A stretch of DNA of 25,308 nucleotides, from assembly GCA_031413635.1 (NCBI GenBank), contig JANOFM010000084.1:1-25308 (forward strand). The letters run 5' to 3'. This DNA is from SZUA-430 sp031413635 (GTDB lineage Bacteria; Pseudomonadota; Alphaproteobacteria; Micropepsales; Micropepsaceae). The notes under the pieces are model-generated. The model was given only the letters and a program-made list of their open reading frames with translations. It searched no databases and was not told the DNA's origin. Made by a program: the position numbers and the translations under genes. Shown piece after piece: positions 1-7,759 of the stretch (positions are counted from its first letter, which is position 1; every line of letters begins with the position of its first letter).

Positions 1-637
1 TGTCGTCGACGCCGAGCACCGTTCCCAAATCGCGAAACGACTTCTTCGCCGCGACGCGGCCGCCGGCGAAGGGCATGTATTCGTCGTCGGTGCCGTGAAT
101 GAGGAGGGTTGGCATGCGTTTGGCGCGGCATTGCCAATCGACGGGAAGGTTCGCCACCACGGGAGCTATGCCGGCGATGCGGCTGTCGCGTTCGCACGCC
201 GCGCGCATTGCCATCATACCGCCGTTCGAGGCGCCGGTCAGAAACACGCGCGCGGGATCGATGATGCCTTCGATTTCGAGCTGGGCGATCGTCTGAACGG
301 TGAATTCGACGTCGTCGATATCGGCGGAGGCGCGCCGGCGCAAGTCGGTAGAGACCCGGCCGTCGTTCCAGTTGTTGTCGAGACCTTGCGGATAGACGAC
401 GGCGAAGTTTTCCGCCGTCGCCTTTTTGTCGAAGCGGGTATAGCGGCGCGCGCGTTCCGCCGTTTGTCCGCCGCCGTGATAAACGATGAGAAGCGGCAAC
501 AACGCGGTAATTTTGTCCGGCGTGACGAGGGTGTAGGTGCGCGTCAAGCCGCCCACCAGGATCGAGCGGTCGCGTTCGGCGGCGGACGCCGTTAGCGACA
601 CGGACATCAGACAGACAAGAGCGATCGTGAGGCGCAT
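1..637 (-). CDS. Secreted PHB-depolymerase/feruloyl-esterase-like hydrolase (3' end outside window)
   Basis: Predicted exported alpha/beta hydrolase of the LpqC/poly(3-hydroxybutyrate) depolymerase group (COG3509), which cleaves esters such as polyhydroxyalkanoates or feruloyl esters; the substrate cannot be read from sequence. 212 residues are visible. Residues 1-20 form a Sec signal peptide ending in an Ala-rich stretch. HGGG (54-57) is the oxyanion-hole motif, GASNGG puts the nucleophile at Ser137, and HGTDDEYMPF (181-190) fits the catalytic Asp region. The catalytic His lies beyond the window. The ATG at 637-635 is chosen because the signal peptide follows directly; the ribosome site is weak. 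It lies 46 bases downstream of the DUF2461 gene on the same strand. The family call is secure; the substrate is open. Confidence 0.85.
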   Translation of the reverse strand, partial: MRLTIALVCLMSVSLTASAAERDRSILVGGLTRTYTLVTPDKITALLPLLIVYHGGGQTAERARRYTRFDKKATAENFAVVYPQGLDNNWNDGRVSTDLRRRASADIDDVEFTVQTIAQLEIEGIIDPARVFLTGASNGGMMAMRAACERDSRIAGIAPVVANLPVDWQCRAKRMPTLLIHGTDDEYMPFAGGRVAAKKSFRDLGTVLGVDD

Positions 638-683
638 GGGAAACTTTCGTGCGCGGAAAGTGCGATTGATTCCCGCGATGCTA

Positions 684-1376
684 TCAGAACGCGGCGCCGA
701 CGGCGTCGCAGAGGAATTTCATCAGCGGTTTGGCGGTCTTGAAGGTTGCCTCGACCTCGTCAAGCAGCGCGGGGGACTGCGCTATCTTGGCCGAGCTTTC
801 GTGCATGGCGAAGAAGCTCTTGCGCTTGATGTCGTCGATGCAGGCATGGTCGGCGTCGAACCCCTTGGGCGGGCGCGAGAGGGCGTCTCCGCGAACGCCG
901 CCGAACGTCTTAGCGAAGGCTTTGTCGCCGACGATTTTCTTCCAAGCTTTCGCGTCGCCGGCGATGGCGTGGCGGATTTTGTTCAGCGCGTCCGGCTCCG
1001 GCATCCACAGACCGCCGCCGAAGAACACTTCGTCGACCGCGAAGTGCATATAGAATCCGGGCGCATGCGCATCCTTGCCCAGCGCGTGGCGGAACTGGCA
1101 ACCGGCATTCTCCTTGTACGGACGTTTATCCTTGCCGAAGCGCACGTCGCGATAAATACGAAACATCGAGCCGCCGTTCGGGCGCGGATCGACGACGATT
1201 TGTTTTGAAATTTTCGCCACACGGGGGGCGATAGCGGACATAAAATCGCTAAGCGGATTGACGACCACGTCCTTGTAACGCTGCTTGTTCGCCTCGAACC
1301 AAGCGCGTTCGTTGTGCTTCGCCAGTTCCTTGAAGAAGGCGAAGAAGTCCTTGGGCAGGCCTTTGAAGGTGGTCAT
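684..1376 (-). CDS. DUF2461 (TIGR02453) family protein
   Basis: A 230-residue protein of the DUF2461/TIGR02453 family, which has no established biochemical role. The family signature is clear: FxxFFxELAKHNERAWFEANK near residues 10-30 and MFRIYRDVRFGKDKRPYKEN around 85-105. Length matches the family. The reading frame stays open upstream to 1853 through rpsI, but that part is antisense-like noise; the ATG at 1376-1374 is preceded by an AGGAG ribosome site and begins exactly where family homology begins. It follows rpsI on the same strand, but a strong intrinsic terminator lies between, so it is probably transcribed separately or by read-through. The product is predicted to be cytosolic, with no signal peptide or membrane segment. 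Confidence 0.88.
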   Translation of the reverse strand: MTTFKGLPKDFFAFFKELAKHNERAWFEANKQRYKDVVVNPLSDFMSAIAPRVAKISKQIVVDPRPNGGSMFRIYRDVRFGKDKRPYKENAGCQFRHALGKDAHAPGFYMHFAVDEVFFGGGLWMPEPDALNKIRHAIAGDAKAWKKIVGDKAFAKTFGGVRGDALSRPPKGFDADHACIDDIKRKSFFAMHESSAKIAQSPALLDEVEATFKTAKPLMKFLCDAVGAAF

Positions 1377-1436
1377 ACGAAGCTCCTGCAAGCGCGGGCG
1401 TCCCGCCGCGCGTGTTAAAGATGCCCGCGCTCCCAG

Positions 1437-1472
1437 CAAAACAAAAGGGCGCTCCGTTGCCGGAACGCCCTT
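1437..1472 (-). terminator. Intrinsic terminator of the rplM-rpsI operon
   Basis: Read on the minus strand, a stem GGGCGTTCCG / CGGAGCGCCC with a GCAA loop and one internal mismatch is followed by TTTTGTTTT. It lies 44 bases past the rpsI stop. The GC-rich stem with a T tract on this strand only marks it as a rho-independent terminator for rplM-rpsI. Confidence 0.88.
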
Positions 1473-1516
1473 CCCCACCGCTTCTTCCGCGTGGCGCGGA
1501 GAAACTATGTGTTCGT

Positions 1517-2008
1517 CTATCGCTTCGAGAACTGGAAGCTGCGGCGGGCTTTGGCCTTGCCGTATTTCTTGCGTTCGACCATACGGCTGTCGCGGGTCAT
1601 GAAGCCGTGCTTTTTCAAGACGGGCTTCAATTCCGGCTCGTAATTGACCAGCGCGCGCGAGATGCCGTGGCGCACGGCGCCGGCTTGACCCGACAGTCCG
1701 CCGCCCTTGACCGTGGCGACGACGTCGAACTGGGTTTCGCGGTTCGAGACGACCAGCGGCTGGCGCAGGATCATGCGCAACACGGCGCGGGCGAAATAGA
1801 CCGCTTCTTCGCGCGTGTTGATCGTGACTTTGCCGGAGCCCGGTTTGATCCAAACGCGGGCGACCGCGTTCTTGCGGCGGCCGGTGGCGTAGGAGCGGCC
1901 CTGCGCGTCGCGCTTGCGCGTCGGTTCGGCGGCGACCGTGGTGTCGGCCGTCGGGCGCTTGATCAGCGTCGATTTCACTTCACTGAAGGAACGAACTTCG
2001 TCGGCCAT
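1517..2008 (-). CDS. rpsI: 30S ribosomal protein S9
   Basis: Small-subunit ribosomal protein S9 (uS9), 163 residues; its C-terminal tail reaches the P-site tRNA. The first 35 or so residues are an extension common in alphaproteobacterial S9. The core starts at YATGRRKNAVARVW, continues through VTVKGGG-like and GQAGAVRHGISRAL segments, and ends in the typical basic tail KKYGKAKARRSFQFSKR with the invariant C-terminal SKR. The start ATG shares one base with the rplM stop (TAATG), a translational-coupling arrangement. It is second in the rplM-rpsI operon and is followed by a strong terminator. No anomaly was seen. Confidence 0.98.
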   Translation of the reverse strand: MADEVRSFSEVKSTLIKRPTADTTVAAEPTRKRDAQGRSYATGRRKNAVARVWIKPGSGKVTINTREEAVYFARAVLRMILRQPLVVSNRETQFDVVATVKGGGLSGQAGAVRHGISRALVNYEPELKPVLKKHGFMTRDSRMVERKKYGKAKARRSFQFSKR

Positions 2009-2472
2009 TATTTGCGCCTCACGTTCTTCGGATTCATGGACTTCACGTCGAGCGGCTTGGGCTGTTGGGCCTCCTGCTTGTGCTCGGAGCCGGCATAGAC
2101 AAACAAGTGTCCGAGCTGGGCGCGGCCGAGAACGCCGCCCGGCAGCATGCGTTCGACCGCTTTCTGCAGCACGCGCTCGGGGAACTTGCCGGTCAGGATT
2201 TTACCCACCACGCGTTCCTTAATGCCGCCCGGAAAGCCGGTGTGATGGTAGTGGACCTTGCCCTTCATCTTGTTGCCGGTCAGGACGACCTTCTCGGCGT
2301 TGATGACGACGACGTTGTCGCCGCCGTCCATGTGGGGCGTGTAAGTCGGTTTGTGTTTGCCGCGCAGGCGGGTCGCGATCACCGAGGCTAGGCGGCCGAC
2401 GACGAGCCCATCGGCGTCGATCAGCACCCAGTCCTTCTTGATCTCCGACGCCTTGGCCGAATAGGTCGACAT
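2008..2472 (-). CDS. rplM: 50S ribosomal protein L13
   Basis: Large-subunit ribosomal protein L13 (uL13), 154 residues, an early assembly protein that binds 23S rRNA. It opens MSTYSAKASEIKKDWVLIDA, followed by GRLASVIATRLRGKHKPTYTPHMDGGD and the HHTGFPGGIKE motif, all diagnostic. First gene of the operon, with its stop overlapping the rpsI start by one base. The ribosome site is weak (GGGA about 12 bases upstream), but the start is fixed by family alignment. A TTGACA element 17 bases from a poor -10 sits 45-73 bases upstream. Ribosomal proteins of this operon are normally growth-rate controlled; nothing in the leader shows how here. Confidence 0.98.
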   Translation of the reverse strand: MSTYSAKASEIKKDWVLIDADGLVVGRLASVIATRLRGKHKPTYTPHMDGGDNVVVINAEKVVLTGNKMKGKVHYHHTGFPGGIKERVVGKILTGKFPERVLQKAVERMLPGGVLGRAQLGHLFVYAGSEHKQEAQQPKPLDVKSMNPKNVRRK

Positions 2473-2516
2473 TTGAGGCTTGTGTCCCGAGAAATTGGTA
2501 CGATTTGAAGGCGCGG

Positions 2517-2545
2517 TGGATACGGACAGCGGGTGCCGTTGTCAA
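2517..2545 (-). promoter_or_regulatory. Candidate sigma-70 promoter of rplM-rpsI
   Basis: On the minus strand a perfect -35 TTGACA (2545-2540) is followed after 17 bases by TATCCA (2522-2517), a weak -10. This would give a leader of about 38 bases before the L13 start. The spacing and perfect -35 support it; the poor -10 keeps the call tentative. Confidence 0.5.
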
Positions 2546-2591
2546 TGGCAGTACGCTCAGAACAGCGCAGAAACGTGCGGCAATTTGAATA

Positions 2592-2607
2592 TGGTAACAT
2601 AATACCA
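2592..2607. promoter_or_regulatory. Inverted repeat TGGTA-N6-TACCA
   Basis: Perfect 5-bp arms TGGTA and TACCA around six AT-rich bases, in the gap between the divergent rplM and crotonase genes. The surrounding 30 bases are clearly more AT-rich than the rest of the window. It could be an operator or simply promoter DNA; no regulator can be named. Confidence 0.3.
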
Positions 2608-2619
2608 CACATCCAACTC

Positions 2620-2645
2620 ATCCTCTCGCTTCAGCAGGGGAGGAT
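2620..2645. repeat. Short palindromic element, copy 1
   Basis: Arms ATCCTC and GAGGAT enclose an inner GCT-TC-AGC hairpin. The pattern CCTC-(C/G-rich arm)-TC-(arm)-GAGG resembles the longer hairpin at 10708-10737, and both sit shortly upstream of a plus-strand gene. I read them as possible members of a REP-like dispersed family. Two copies in one window is weak evidence. Confidence 0.35.
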
Positions 2646-2685
2646 AAATGGCGTATAGTTTAATTTGTAATCCGCGAGAGAGGCT

Positions 2686-3495
2686 ATGCCCGACAAGCCG
2701 AATGCCGTCGCAACTCCGGTCCTCGCCGCGCGCGACGGCGCGGTGCTGATCCTCACGCTCAACCGGCCCGAGGCGCGCAACGCGTTGTCGGAGGGCTTGA
2801 TGGCGGCGTTGCAGTCTCACCTCGACGACATCGCGCACGACAACAGTGTGCGCGCGGTGATCGTGGCGGCGAACGGGCCTGCGTTTTGCGCGGGGCACGA
2901 TCTGAAAGAGATGACGCCGCACCGGCAGGATTACGACAACGGCCGCGACTATTTCGATCGGTTGCTGAAACACTGCGCGTGGCTGATGCAAACGATCGTG
3001 CGGTTGCCGAAACCCGTGATCGCGCAGGTCCACGGCATCGCCACCGCCGCGGGATGTCAGTTGGTGGCGAGTTGCGATCTCGCCGTCGCCGCCGACGACG
3101 CGCGCTTTGCGACGCCGGGCGTGAACATCGGTTTGTTCTGTTCGACGCCGATGGTGGCGCTGTCGCGCAACGTGGAACGCAAGCACGCAATGGAGATGCT
3201 GCTCACCGGGGACATGATCGATGCGGCGCGCGCGCGCGAAATCGGCTTGATCAACCGCGTGGTGCCGGCGGCGGTCTTGGCGGCGGAGACGATGAAACTC
3301 GCCCAACACATCGCGTCGAAATCGCGCGTCAGCATCGCCATCGGCAAGGAGGCGTTCTATCACCAGCTTGAGATGGGGCTGAGCAACGCCTATGCGTTCG
3401 CGAGCGAAGCGATGACGCGCAACATGCTGGAGGCCGACGCCAAGGAAGGCATAGGCGCCTTCATCGAAAAACGCGAGCCGAAGTGGCAAGCGTGA
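2686..3495 (+). CDS. Enoyl-CoA hydratase/isomerase (crotonase) family protein, ECHDC3-like
   Basis: A 269-residue crotonase-superfamily protein. It has the two CoA-thioester oxyanion-hole segments, PAFCAGHDLKE (65-75) and GIATAAGCQLVASCD (117-131). It resembles the ECHDC3 group more than the classical beta-oxidation hydratases. Against the canonical GGGxELA and PEVxLG motifs, the two catalytic glutamates are Gln125 and Gly145, so ordinary hydratase activity is unlikely; CoA-thioester binding seems retained. The ATG at 2686 is preceded by GAGAGAGG. It is transcribed divergently from rplM and ends 13 bases from the convergent methyltransferase gene. The family call is secure; the reaction is unknown. 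Confidence 0.9.
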   Translation: MPDKPNAVATPVLAARDGAVLILTLNRPEARNALSEGLMAALQSHLDDIAHDNSVRAVIVAANGPAFCAGHDLKEMTPHRQDYDNGRDYFDRLLKHCAWLMQTIVRLPKPVIAQVHGIATAAGCQLVASCDLAVAADDARFATPGVNIGLFCSTPMVALSRNVERKHAMEMLLTGDMIDAARAREIGLINRVVPAAVLAAETMKLAQHIASKSRVSIAIGKEAFYHQLEMGLSNAYAFASEAMTRNMLEADAKEGIGAFIEKREPKWQA

Positions 3496-3508
3496 GGCCG
3501 CAGCGCCC

Positions 3509-4366
3509 TCATCGCGGCTTTACGAAGCGCAACGCCATGCGGTCGCTTTCGCCGATCGCGTCGTAGGGCGCGCTGTCGAAGTTGGGGTTGGCGGGCTCGC
3601 CTTGAGGCGCGGTCCGGCGCACCGGCGGCAGGGTCCAGACGCCGAAAGGATGCTCGCGGTCGTCCTTGGGGTTTGCATAAAGATCGGAGCGCGCTTCGAG
3701 TTTGAAACCTGCGCGTTCGGCCGCGGCAATCACATAGGCTTCGGTGACGTAGCCCGTCGGCGCTTTCGGATCTTGTTCGGTGCCGGGGGCGTTGCGATGT
3801 TCTTCGATGGCGAGGATGCCGCCCGGTTTCAGCACCGCGAAGCTCTCGCCCATCACCTTGTCGAGAATGCCGCCGGCCATCCAATTGTGAATGTTGCGGC
3901 CGTTCAAGACGAAGTCGACCGAGTTCGGTGCGCCGAGCCCCACCGACTTCGCACCGAAATTGACGAGTTGAATTTGGCCGTAGATCGCTTGCTCGGAGAA
4001 GCGCTGTTCGAATTTTGCGCGCCCATCGCGGGCGGCTGGCGACAATTCCGGATTGTTCAGATCGGCCGCGGTCGCGATGTAGCGGCCGTTCGTCATGCGC
4101 GCATACGGCGCCAAGATTTCCGTCCACCAAGCGCCCCCTGGCGACAGCTCCAGAACCGTCACGCCGGGCTTCAGGCCCCAGAACGTCAATACTTCCTCGG
4201 GCTTGCGCCACTTGTCGCGTTCGACATTCGCGGGCGTGCGCCACGAACCGGCAACGGCGCTTTGCAGTTCGGCATCGGGTTTGGCAGTTGCCGCCGCGAC
4301 GGCGTTAGACCAACCGCCGATCGCGGCGAGCGCCACAACGGCCAGTGATGTTCTCGAGAATTTCAT
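3509..4366 (-). CDS. Exported SAM-methyltransferase-fold protein (COG4798), copy A
   Basis: A 285-residue class I methyltransferase-like protein of the COG4798 group with an N-terminal signal peptide (about residues 1-25, MKFSRTSLAVVALAAIGGW then an Ala-rich cleavage region). Motif I is LELSPGGAWWTEIL; the second and third G of the usual GxGxG pattern are shifted, as is common in this group. LKPGGILAIEEH is the strand-5 motif. The start at 4366 is chosen over one six codons upstream because GGAGAA precedes it and the signal peptide begins there. It lies 39 bases after the FkbM gene on the same strand, so the two may be co-transcribed. A paralogue is at 14820-15563. Substrate unknown; a SAM supply outside the cytoplasm is not established. 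Confidence 0.85.
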   Translation of the reverse strand: MKFSRTSLAVVALAAIGGWSNAVAAATAKPDAELQSAVAGSWRTPANVERDKWRKPEEVLTFWGLKPGVTVLELSPGGAWWTEILAPYARMTNGRYIATAADLNNPELSPAARDGRAKFEQRFSEQAIYGQIQLVNFGAKSVGLGAPNSVDFVLNGRNIHNWMAGGILDKVMGESFAVLKPGGILAIEEHRNAPGTEQDPKAPTGYVTEAYVIAAAERAGFKLEARSDLYANPKDDREHPFGVWTLPPVRRTAPQGEPANPNFDSAPYDAIGESDRMALRFVKPR

Positions 4367-4405
4367 CTGCGTTCTCCTTCCCAAAATTTCTTCGTCCGAA
4401 CTCTA

Positions 4406-5116
4406 TCACGGCTTCCGGTTGACCGGCAGGAAGACCACGTTGAGCCCGACTTTGCCCGTCGTCTTTTCGTTGATGATTGCGGCCGGCACCATGGCGCCGT
4501 CCAATAGGACATAGGCTTCGTAATCCATGCCGCGCAGTTCGTCGTAGAGCGGCAGCCAGCGCGGATTGCCGGCAAAGCCGATGACTTCGACCAGCATGTT
4601 CGGCCGGTTGCGTTCGATCAGTTTTCGTGCGCCGCGGACAACAGGAAGCTCGTGGTCCTCGACGTCGATCTTGATGAAGCCGATGGGACCGAATTCTTCG
4701 TCGTCGAGCTTGACGCATTTGATGTCGGCGGACACTGTTTTGGTATCGTTGAAGCGTTCGACCGCTTCGACCGAGCCTTGGTTGTGCGAGAGCTGGCCGT
4801 CGGGGCGCAGCGGTACGCGCAAGGTGATCGTGCCGGGTTCGCTGGAGACGGCCAGATTCTTGACCGTGACGTTTGGGGGCACGCCGCCCGCCAAATAGCC
4901 TGCGATCCAAGGGTTAGGCTCGTACGCCCAGACGTGCTTGGCGCGTGCGGCCATTGGGATGGTGTAGACGCCGCGGTTCGCGCCGACGTCGATTGCATCC
5001 AGCCCCGCGCGCACGAGCATCGGCAGAAGCTTGTACTCGAAATCGCCGCGCAAGCGGCGCGCGGTTCGGATGCGGAGCGAGCGGCCCCATAAATAGGCGC
5101 GTGTCGCCAAACTCAT
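4406..5116 (-). CDS. FkbM-family SAM-dependent methyltransferase
   Basis: A 236-residue FkbM-type methyltransferase; members O-methylate sugars or polyketides, often on glycans and lipopolysaccharide. AIDVGANRGVYTIP (41-54) is motif I, VWAYEPNP (62-69) carries the acidic residue of motif II, and FIKIDVEDHELPVVRGA is the FkbM hallmark. There is no signal peptide. The ATG at 5116-5114 follows AAGGACGAACTG, an acceptable ribosome site. It is divergent from the DUF1993 gene across a 191-base gap where I see no convincing promoter, and likely precedes methyltransferase copy A in one transcript. A polysaccharide locus at the far end of the window gives a possible substrate, but the distance makes the link only a guess. 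Confidence 0.88.
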   Translation of the reverse strand: MSLATRAYLWGRSLRIRTARRLRGDFEYKLLPMLVRAGLDAIDVGANRGVYTIPMAARAKHVWAYEPNPWIAGYLAGGVPPNVTVKNLAVSSEPGTITLRVPLRPDGQLSHNQGSVEAVERFNDTKTVSADIKCVKLDDEEFGPIGFIKIDVEDHELPVVRGARKLIERNRPNMLVEVIGFAGNPRWLPLYDELRGMDYEAYVLLDGAMVPAAIINEKTTGKVGLNVVFLPVNRKP

Positions 5117-5307
5117 CAGTTCGTCCTTCCAAATGACAGCAATGGCGCGTTGGTTAGCAAATATCTCGGGGCGCCGATAGGCATCGTCGTCGCGCCACTA
5201 AGGCGTCGCCACGACCGGCTGGCGGAGCGCGGCTCTGTTGTGGCAGGATTTCGATATCGCGTCATTTCCCATCAACGAAACGGTTGAGCAGCAAAGGAAT
5301 ACCGACG

Positions 5308-5829
5308 ATGGCAATTTCACTTTACGACCTGAGCGTGGCGAGTTTTCTGCAAACATTGGGGGGCGTTGCAGGGTTTCTGGAGCGTGGGCTCGCCCATTGC
5401 ACGGCCAAGAATATCGACCCGAACGAAATCGTCGAGACACGACTTGCGCCCGACATGCTGCCGTTCCGGTTTCAGGTTCTATCCGTCGCGCATCATTCGC
5501 TCGGCGCCATCGAGGGCGTGAAGGAGGGCGTATTCGCGCCACCGTCCAGCACACCGGCGCTCGACTATGCCGGCTTGCAGAAGGCGGTGAACGAGGCGCG
5601 AGAGGGGTTGAAAAAATTGACGCCGGCCGAGGTCAACGCGCTGGAGGGCCGGGACGTCGTGTTCCAGCTGCGCGAGTTGAAGATCCCGTTCACCGCGGAG
5701 GGATTCCTGATGTCGTTCTCGCTGCCCAATCTGCATTTTCACGCGACGACGGCCTATGACATTCTGCGCGTAAAAGGCGTGCCGCTCGGCAAGCGCGACT
5801 ATCTCGGCCAGATGCGCATGAAGGGCTGA
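5308..5829 (+). CDS. DUF1993 family protein
   Basis: A 173-residue member of DUF1993, a helical family thought to share the DinB-like four-helix fold; no activity is established. Family features are MAISLYDLSVASFLQTLGG at the start, the ARLAPDMLPF-like segment ETRLAPDMLPFRFQV, and NLHFHATTAYDILRVKGVPLGKRDYLG at the end. The ATG at 5308 is preceded by AAAGGA at 8-base spacing and matches the family N-terminus; a TTG eight codons upstream is rejected. The next gene, a phospholipase-D-like protein, starts 7 bases after the stop, so the two are probably co-transcribed. Confidence 0.9.
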   Translation: MAISLYDLSVASFLQTLGGVAGFLERGLAHCTAKNIDPNEIVETRLAPDMLPFRFQVLSVAHHSLGAIEGVKEGVFAPPSSTPALDYAGLQKAVNEAREGLKKLTPAEVNALEGRDVVFQLRELKIPFTAEGFLMSFSLPNLHFHATTAYDILRVKGVPLGKRDYLGQMRMKG

Positions 5830-5836
5830 GGCTGCG

Positions 5837-7204
5837 ATGCACATCCCGTTCGCTTCCGGCGGCAGCTATCCGGTCAGGACTGGCAATCGCGTTCATCCGT
5901 TGATCGACGGCGAACCGGCGTTCCGGCGCATCTGCGAGGCGGTCGACGCGGCGCGGGCCAGCGTGTGGGTCACCGTCGCCTTTCTTCAGGACGGATTTCG
6001 AATGCCCGACGGGCGCGGCAGCGTGTTCGACGTGCTCGACCGCGCAGCAGCGCGCGGGCTCGATGTGCGGGTGATCTTTTGGCGCGTCAATGCGGAGTCC
6101 GGCTTTGCCGCCGAGACCGTATTCTCGGGCGACGAGGCGCACCGACGGATGCTGGCCGAGCGCGGCGCAAAATTCTTGGCGCGCTGGGACCGGGCGCAGA
6201 AGGCCTATTGCCAGCACCAGAAGAGCTGGCTGATCGATGCGGGCACGGACGGCGAGGTCGCGTTCGTGGGCGGCATCAATCTCAACAACGAATCCGTGGT
6301 GCAGCCCGGACACGCCGGGCGGGATCATGGGCATACGCACGATGTGTATGTCGAGCTGATCGGACCGTCGGCGAGCGACGTGCATCACAACTTCGTCCAA
6401 CGTTGGAACGAGGCCAGCGAGCGCCACGCCCACGACGGAAGCTGGCCGGAGGCTCAGCGCACGAGCAATCTGTCGTTTCCGGCGCGACTATCGTCCGTTG
6501 CGGGTTCAGTCACGGCGCAAGTGCAGCGCACGGTCCGGGCAGGTCACTACACCGACGGCACGGCTGCACCCGGCGGCGTCGAGTTTCCGATTGCAGGTGG
6601 CGAAACTACCGTCTTCGAGCAATATCAAAAAGCGATTGGCGCCGCGAAGAGCAGCATCTATCTGGAAAATCAGGCGCTGGGTTGTCCGCAGACCGTCGAG
6701 GCGCTGCACGGCGCGCTCAGGCGGGGCGTCGAAGTGGTGGTCCTGACACCCGCCGACGCGAACGAGTTCATGAAGGCGGCACGGCAGGATGCACGCTCGA
6801 GGCCGTTCTTCGATCGCTTCGACGCGCTGGCCGAACACGAGCGCTTTACGCTTGCCGGCATTGCAGCGGCCGACCCGGTGGGTAAATTGCGCAACATCTA
6901 TGTCCACGCGAAGGCCGCGATCATCGACGATTGCTGGGCGACGATCGGGTCGTGCAACATCGGAGCGCGCTCGTTTTTCGGGGACACCGAGATGAACGTG
7001 ACGTTTTGGGCGCCGGATATTGCGCGCCAGATGCGGGTGGATTTGCTGCGGGAACATCTGGGCGTCGATACGTCCGGAATGGACGATCGCGCGGCCTTTG
7101 CGCTTTATCGCGAGCGGGCACAAAGCAACGCGAAAAAAATGGCCGGTGGGCACGCGTTTGACGGACTTGCGTTTTCCATGACGCCAAGCTCCTACGCAGT
7201 TTGA
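5837..7204 (+). CDS. Phospholipase-D-like / cardiolipin-synthase-like phosphatidyltransferase
   Basis: A 455-residue PLD-superfamily protein with two HKD catalytic motifs: HQKSWLID at 127-134 and HAKAAIID at 357-364, each with the H-x-K-x4-D pattern, followed by GSCNIGARSF (the GSxN element). Such enzymes hydrolyse or transfer phosphatidyl groups, as in cardiolipin synthesis. It has no N-terminal membrane helices, unlike ClsA, so it is probably soluble or peripheral; no signal peptide was seen. It starts 7 bases after the DUF1993 stop and ends 13 bases before a small membrane-protein gene, suggesting a three-gene operon with an envelope-lipid theme. Phospholipase versus synthase cannot be decided from sequence. 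Confidence 0.88.
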   Translation: MHIPFASGGSYPVRTGNRVHPLIDGEPAFRRICEAVDAARASVWVTVAFLQDGFRMPDGRGSVFDVLDRAAARGLDVRVIFWRVNAESGFAAETVFSGDEAHRRMLAERGAKFLARWDRAQKAYCQHQKSWLIDAGTDGEVAFVGGINLNNESVVQPGHAGRDHGHTHDVYVELIGPSASDVHHNFVQRWNEASERHAHDGSWPEAQRTSNLSFPARLSSVAGSVTAQVQRTVRAGHYTDGTAAPGGVEFPIAGGETTVFEQYQKAIGAAKSSIYLENQALGCPQTVEALHGALRRGVEVVVLTPADANEFMKAARQDARSRPFFDRFDALAEHERFTLAGIAAADPVGKLRNIYVHAKAAIIDDCWATIGSCNIGARSFFGDTEMNVTFWAPDIARQMRVDLLREHLGVDTSGMDDRAAFALYRERAQSNAKKMAGGHAFDGLAFSMTPSSYAV

Positions 7205-7217
7205 CGAGGGGATCGCC

Positions 7218-7625
7218 ATGGACCGACACAAATCGGAGACTGCGCTGGCGTGGTTCACGCTGATCAGCGCGACCGTGCATTTCAGTCTGGAGACCACCTA
7301 CCACTTCACCTGGGGCCAACCGCTTCAAGCACTGTTGGTCGATTATATCTGCAACTCGCTGATGCTCTTTGGTGGTTTGCGCTCATTGCTGGCGCGCCCG
7401 AGTAGCGCCGCCGGACTTTTGGCGGCAGGGTGGGCGTTTGCTTTGGGCTTTGGGTGGCGAAGCGTGTTCGGGCGTCTTGAGCGGCAGGCCGCGAACGTTG
7501 AGGCCATCAATGGCGAGCCGACATTCGTTCTGACGATCATCATGATTGCTTTGGCGGTTGTCGCCGCGATTTTGGTTTGGTCGCTTGCGCTGGCGTGGCG
7601 GCAAAGCAAGCGGGCTCGGGCTTAA
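7218..7625 (+). CDS. Small four-helix membrane protein, unknown function
   Basis: A 135-residue hydrophobic protein that I do not recognise. Three to four membrane helices are likely (about residues 10-28, 38-55, 62-82 and 102-126), with a basic C-terminus (RQSKRARA) that predicts a cytoplasmic end. The second half of helix 1 carries HFSLETTYHF, rich in polar and aromatic residues for a membrane segment. The ATG at 7218 follows GAGGGG at 6-base spacing. It starts 13 bases after the phospholipase-D-like gene and is probably in the same transcript. Confidence 0.75.
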   Translation: MDRHKSETALAWFTLISATVHFSLETTYHFTWGQPLQALLVDYICNSLMLFGGLRSLLARPSSAAGLLAAGWAFALGFGWRSVFGRLERQAANVEAINGEPTFVLTIIMIALAVVAAILVWSLALAWRQSKRARA

Positions 7626-7759
7626 AGTCTCAAAAACCCGAGCAAGTCGCGGCGCACATCCGCTCGCTTCGGCGAACGGGTCAAGCGTTGCGTCCGATCT
7701 TGGCTTGCCGCATCTTTCCAAGTGATTCTCCGCCACCAGTTTGGAATGAGGTGTGGCCG

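Noticed and set aside
1377..1853. Upstream extension of the DUF2461 frame through rpsI
   Set aside because: The translation is Arg-rich out-of-frame rpsI sequence, and the ATG at 1376 has a good ribosome site where family homology begins.
2557..3489. 310-codon minus-strand open frame opposite the crotonase
   Set aside because: Composition is that of antisense GC-rich sequence, while the plus strand carries clear crotonase motifs.
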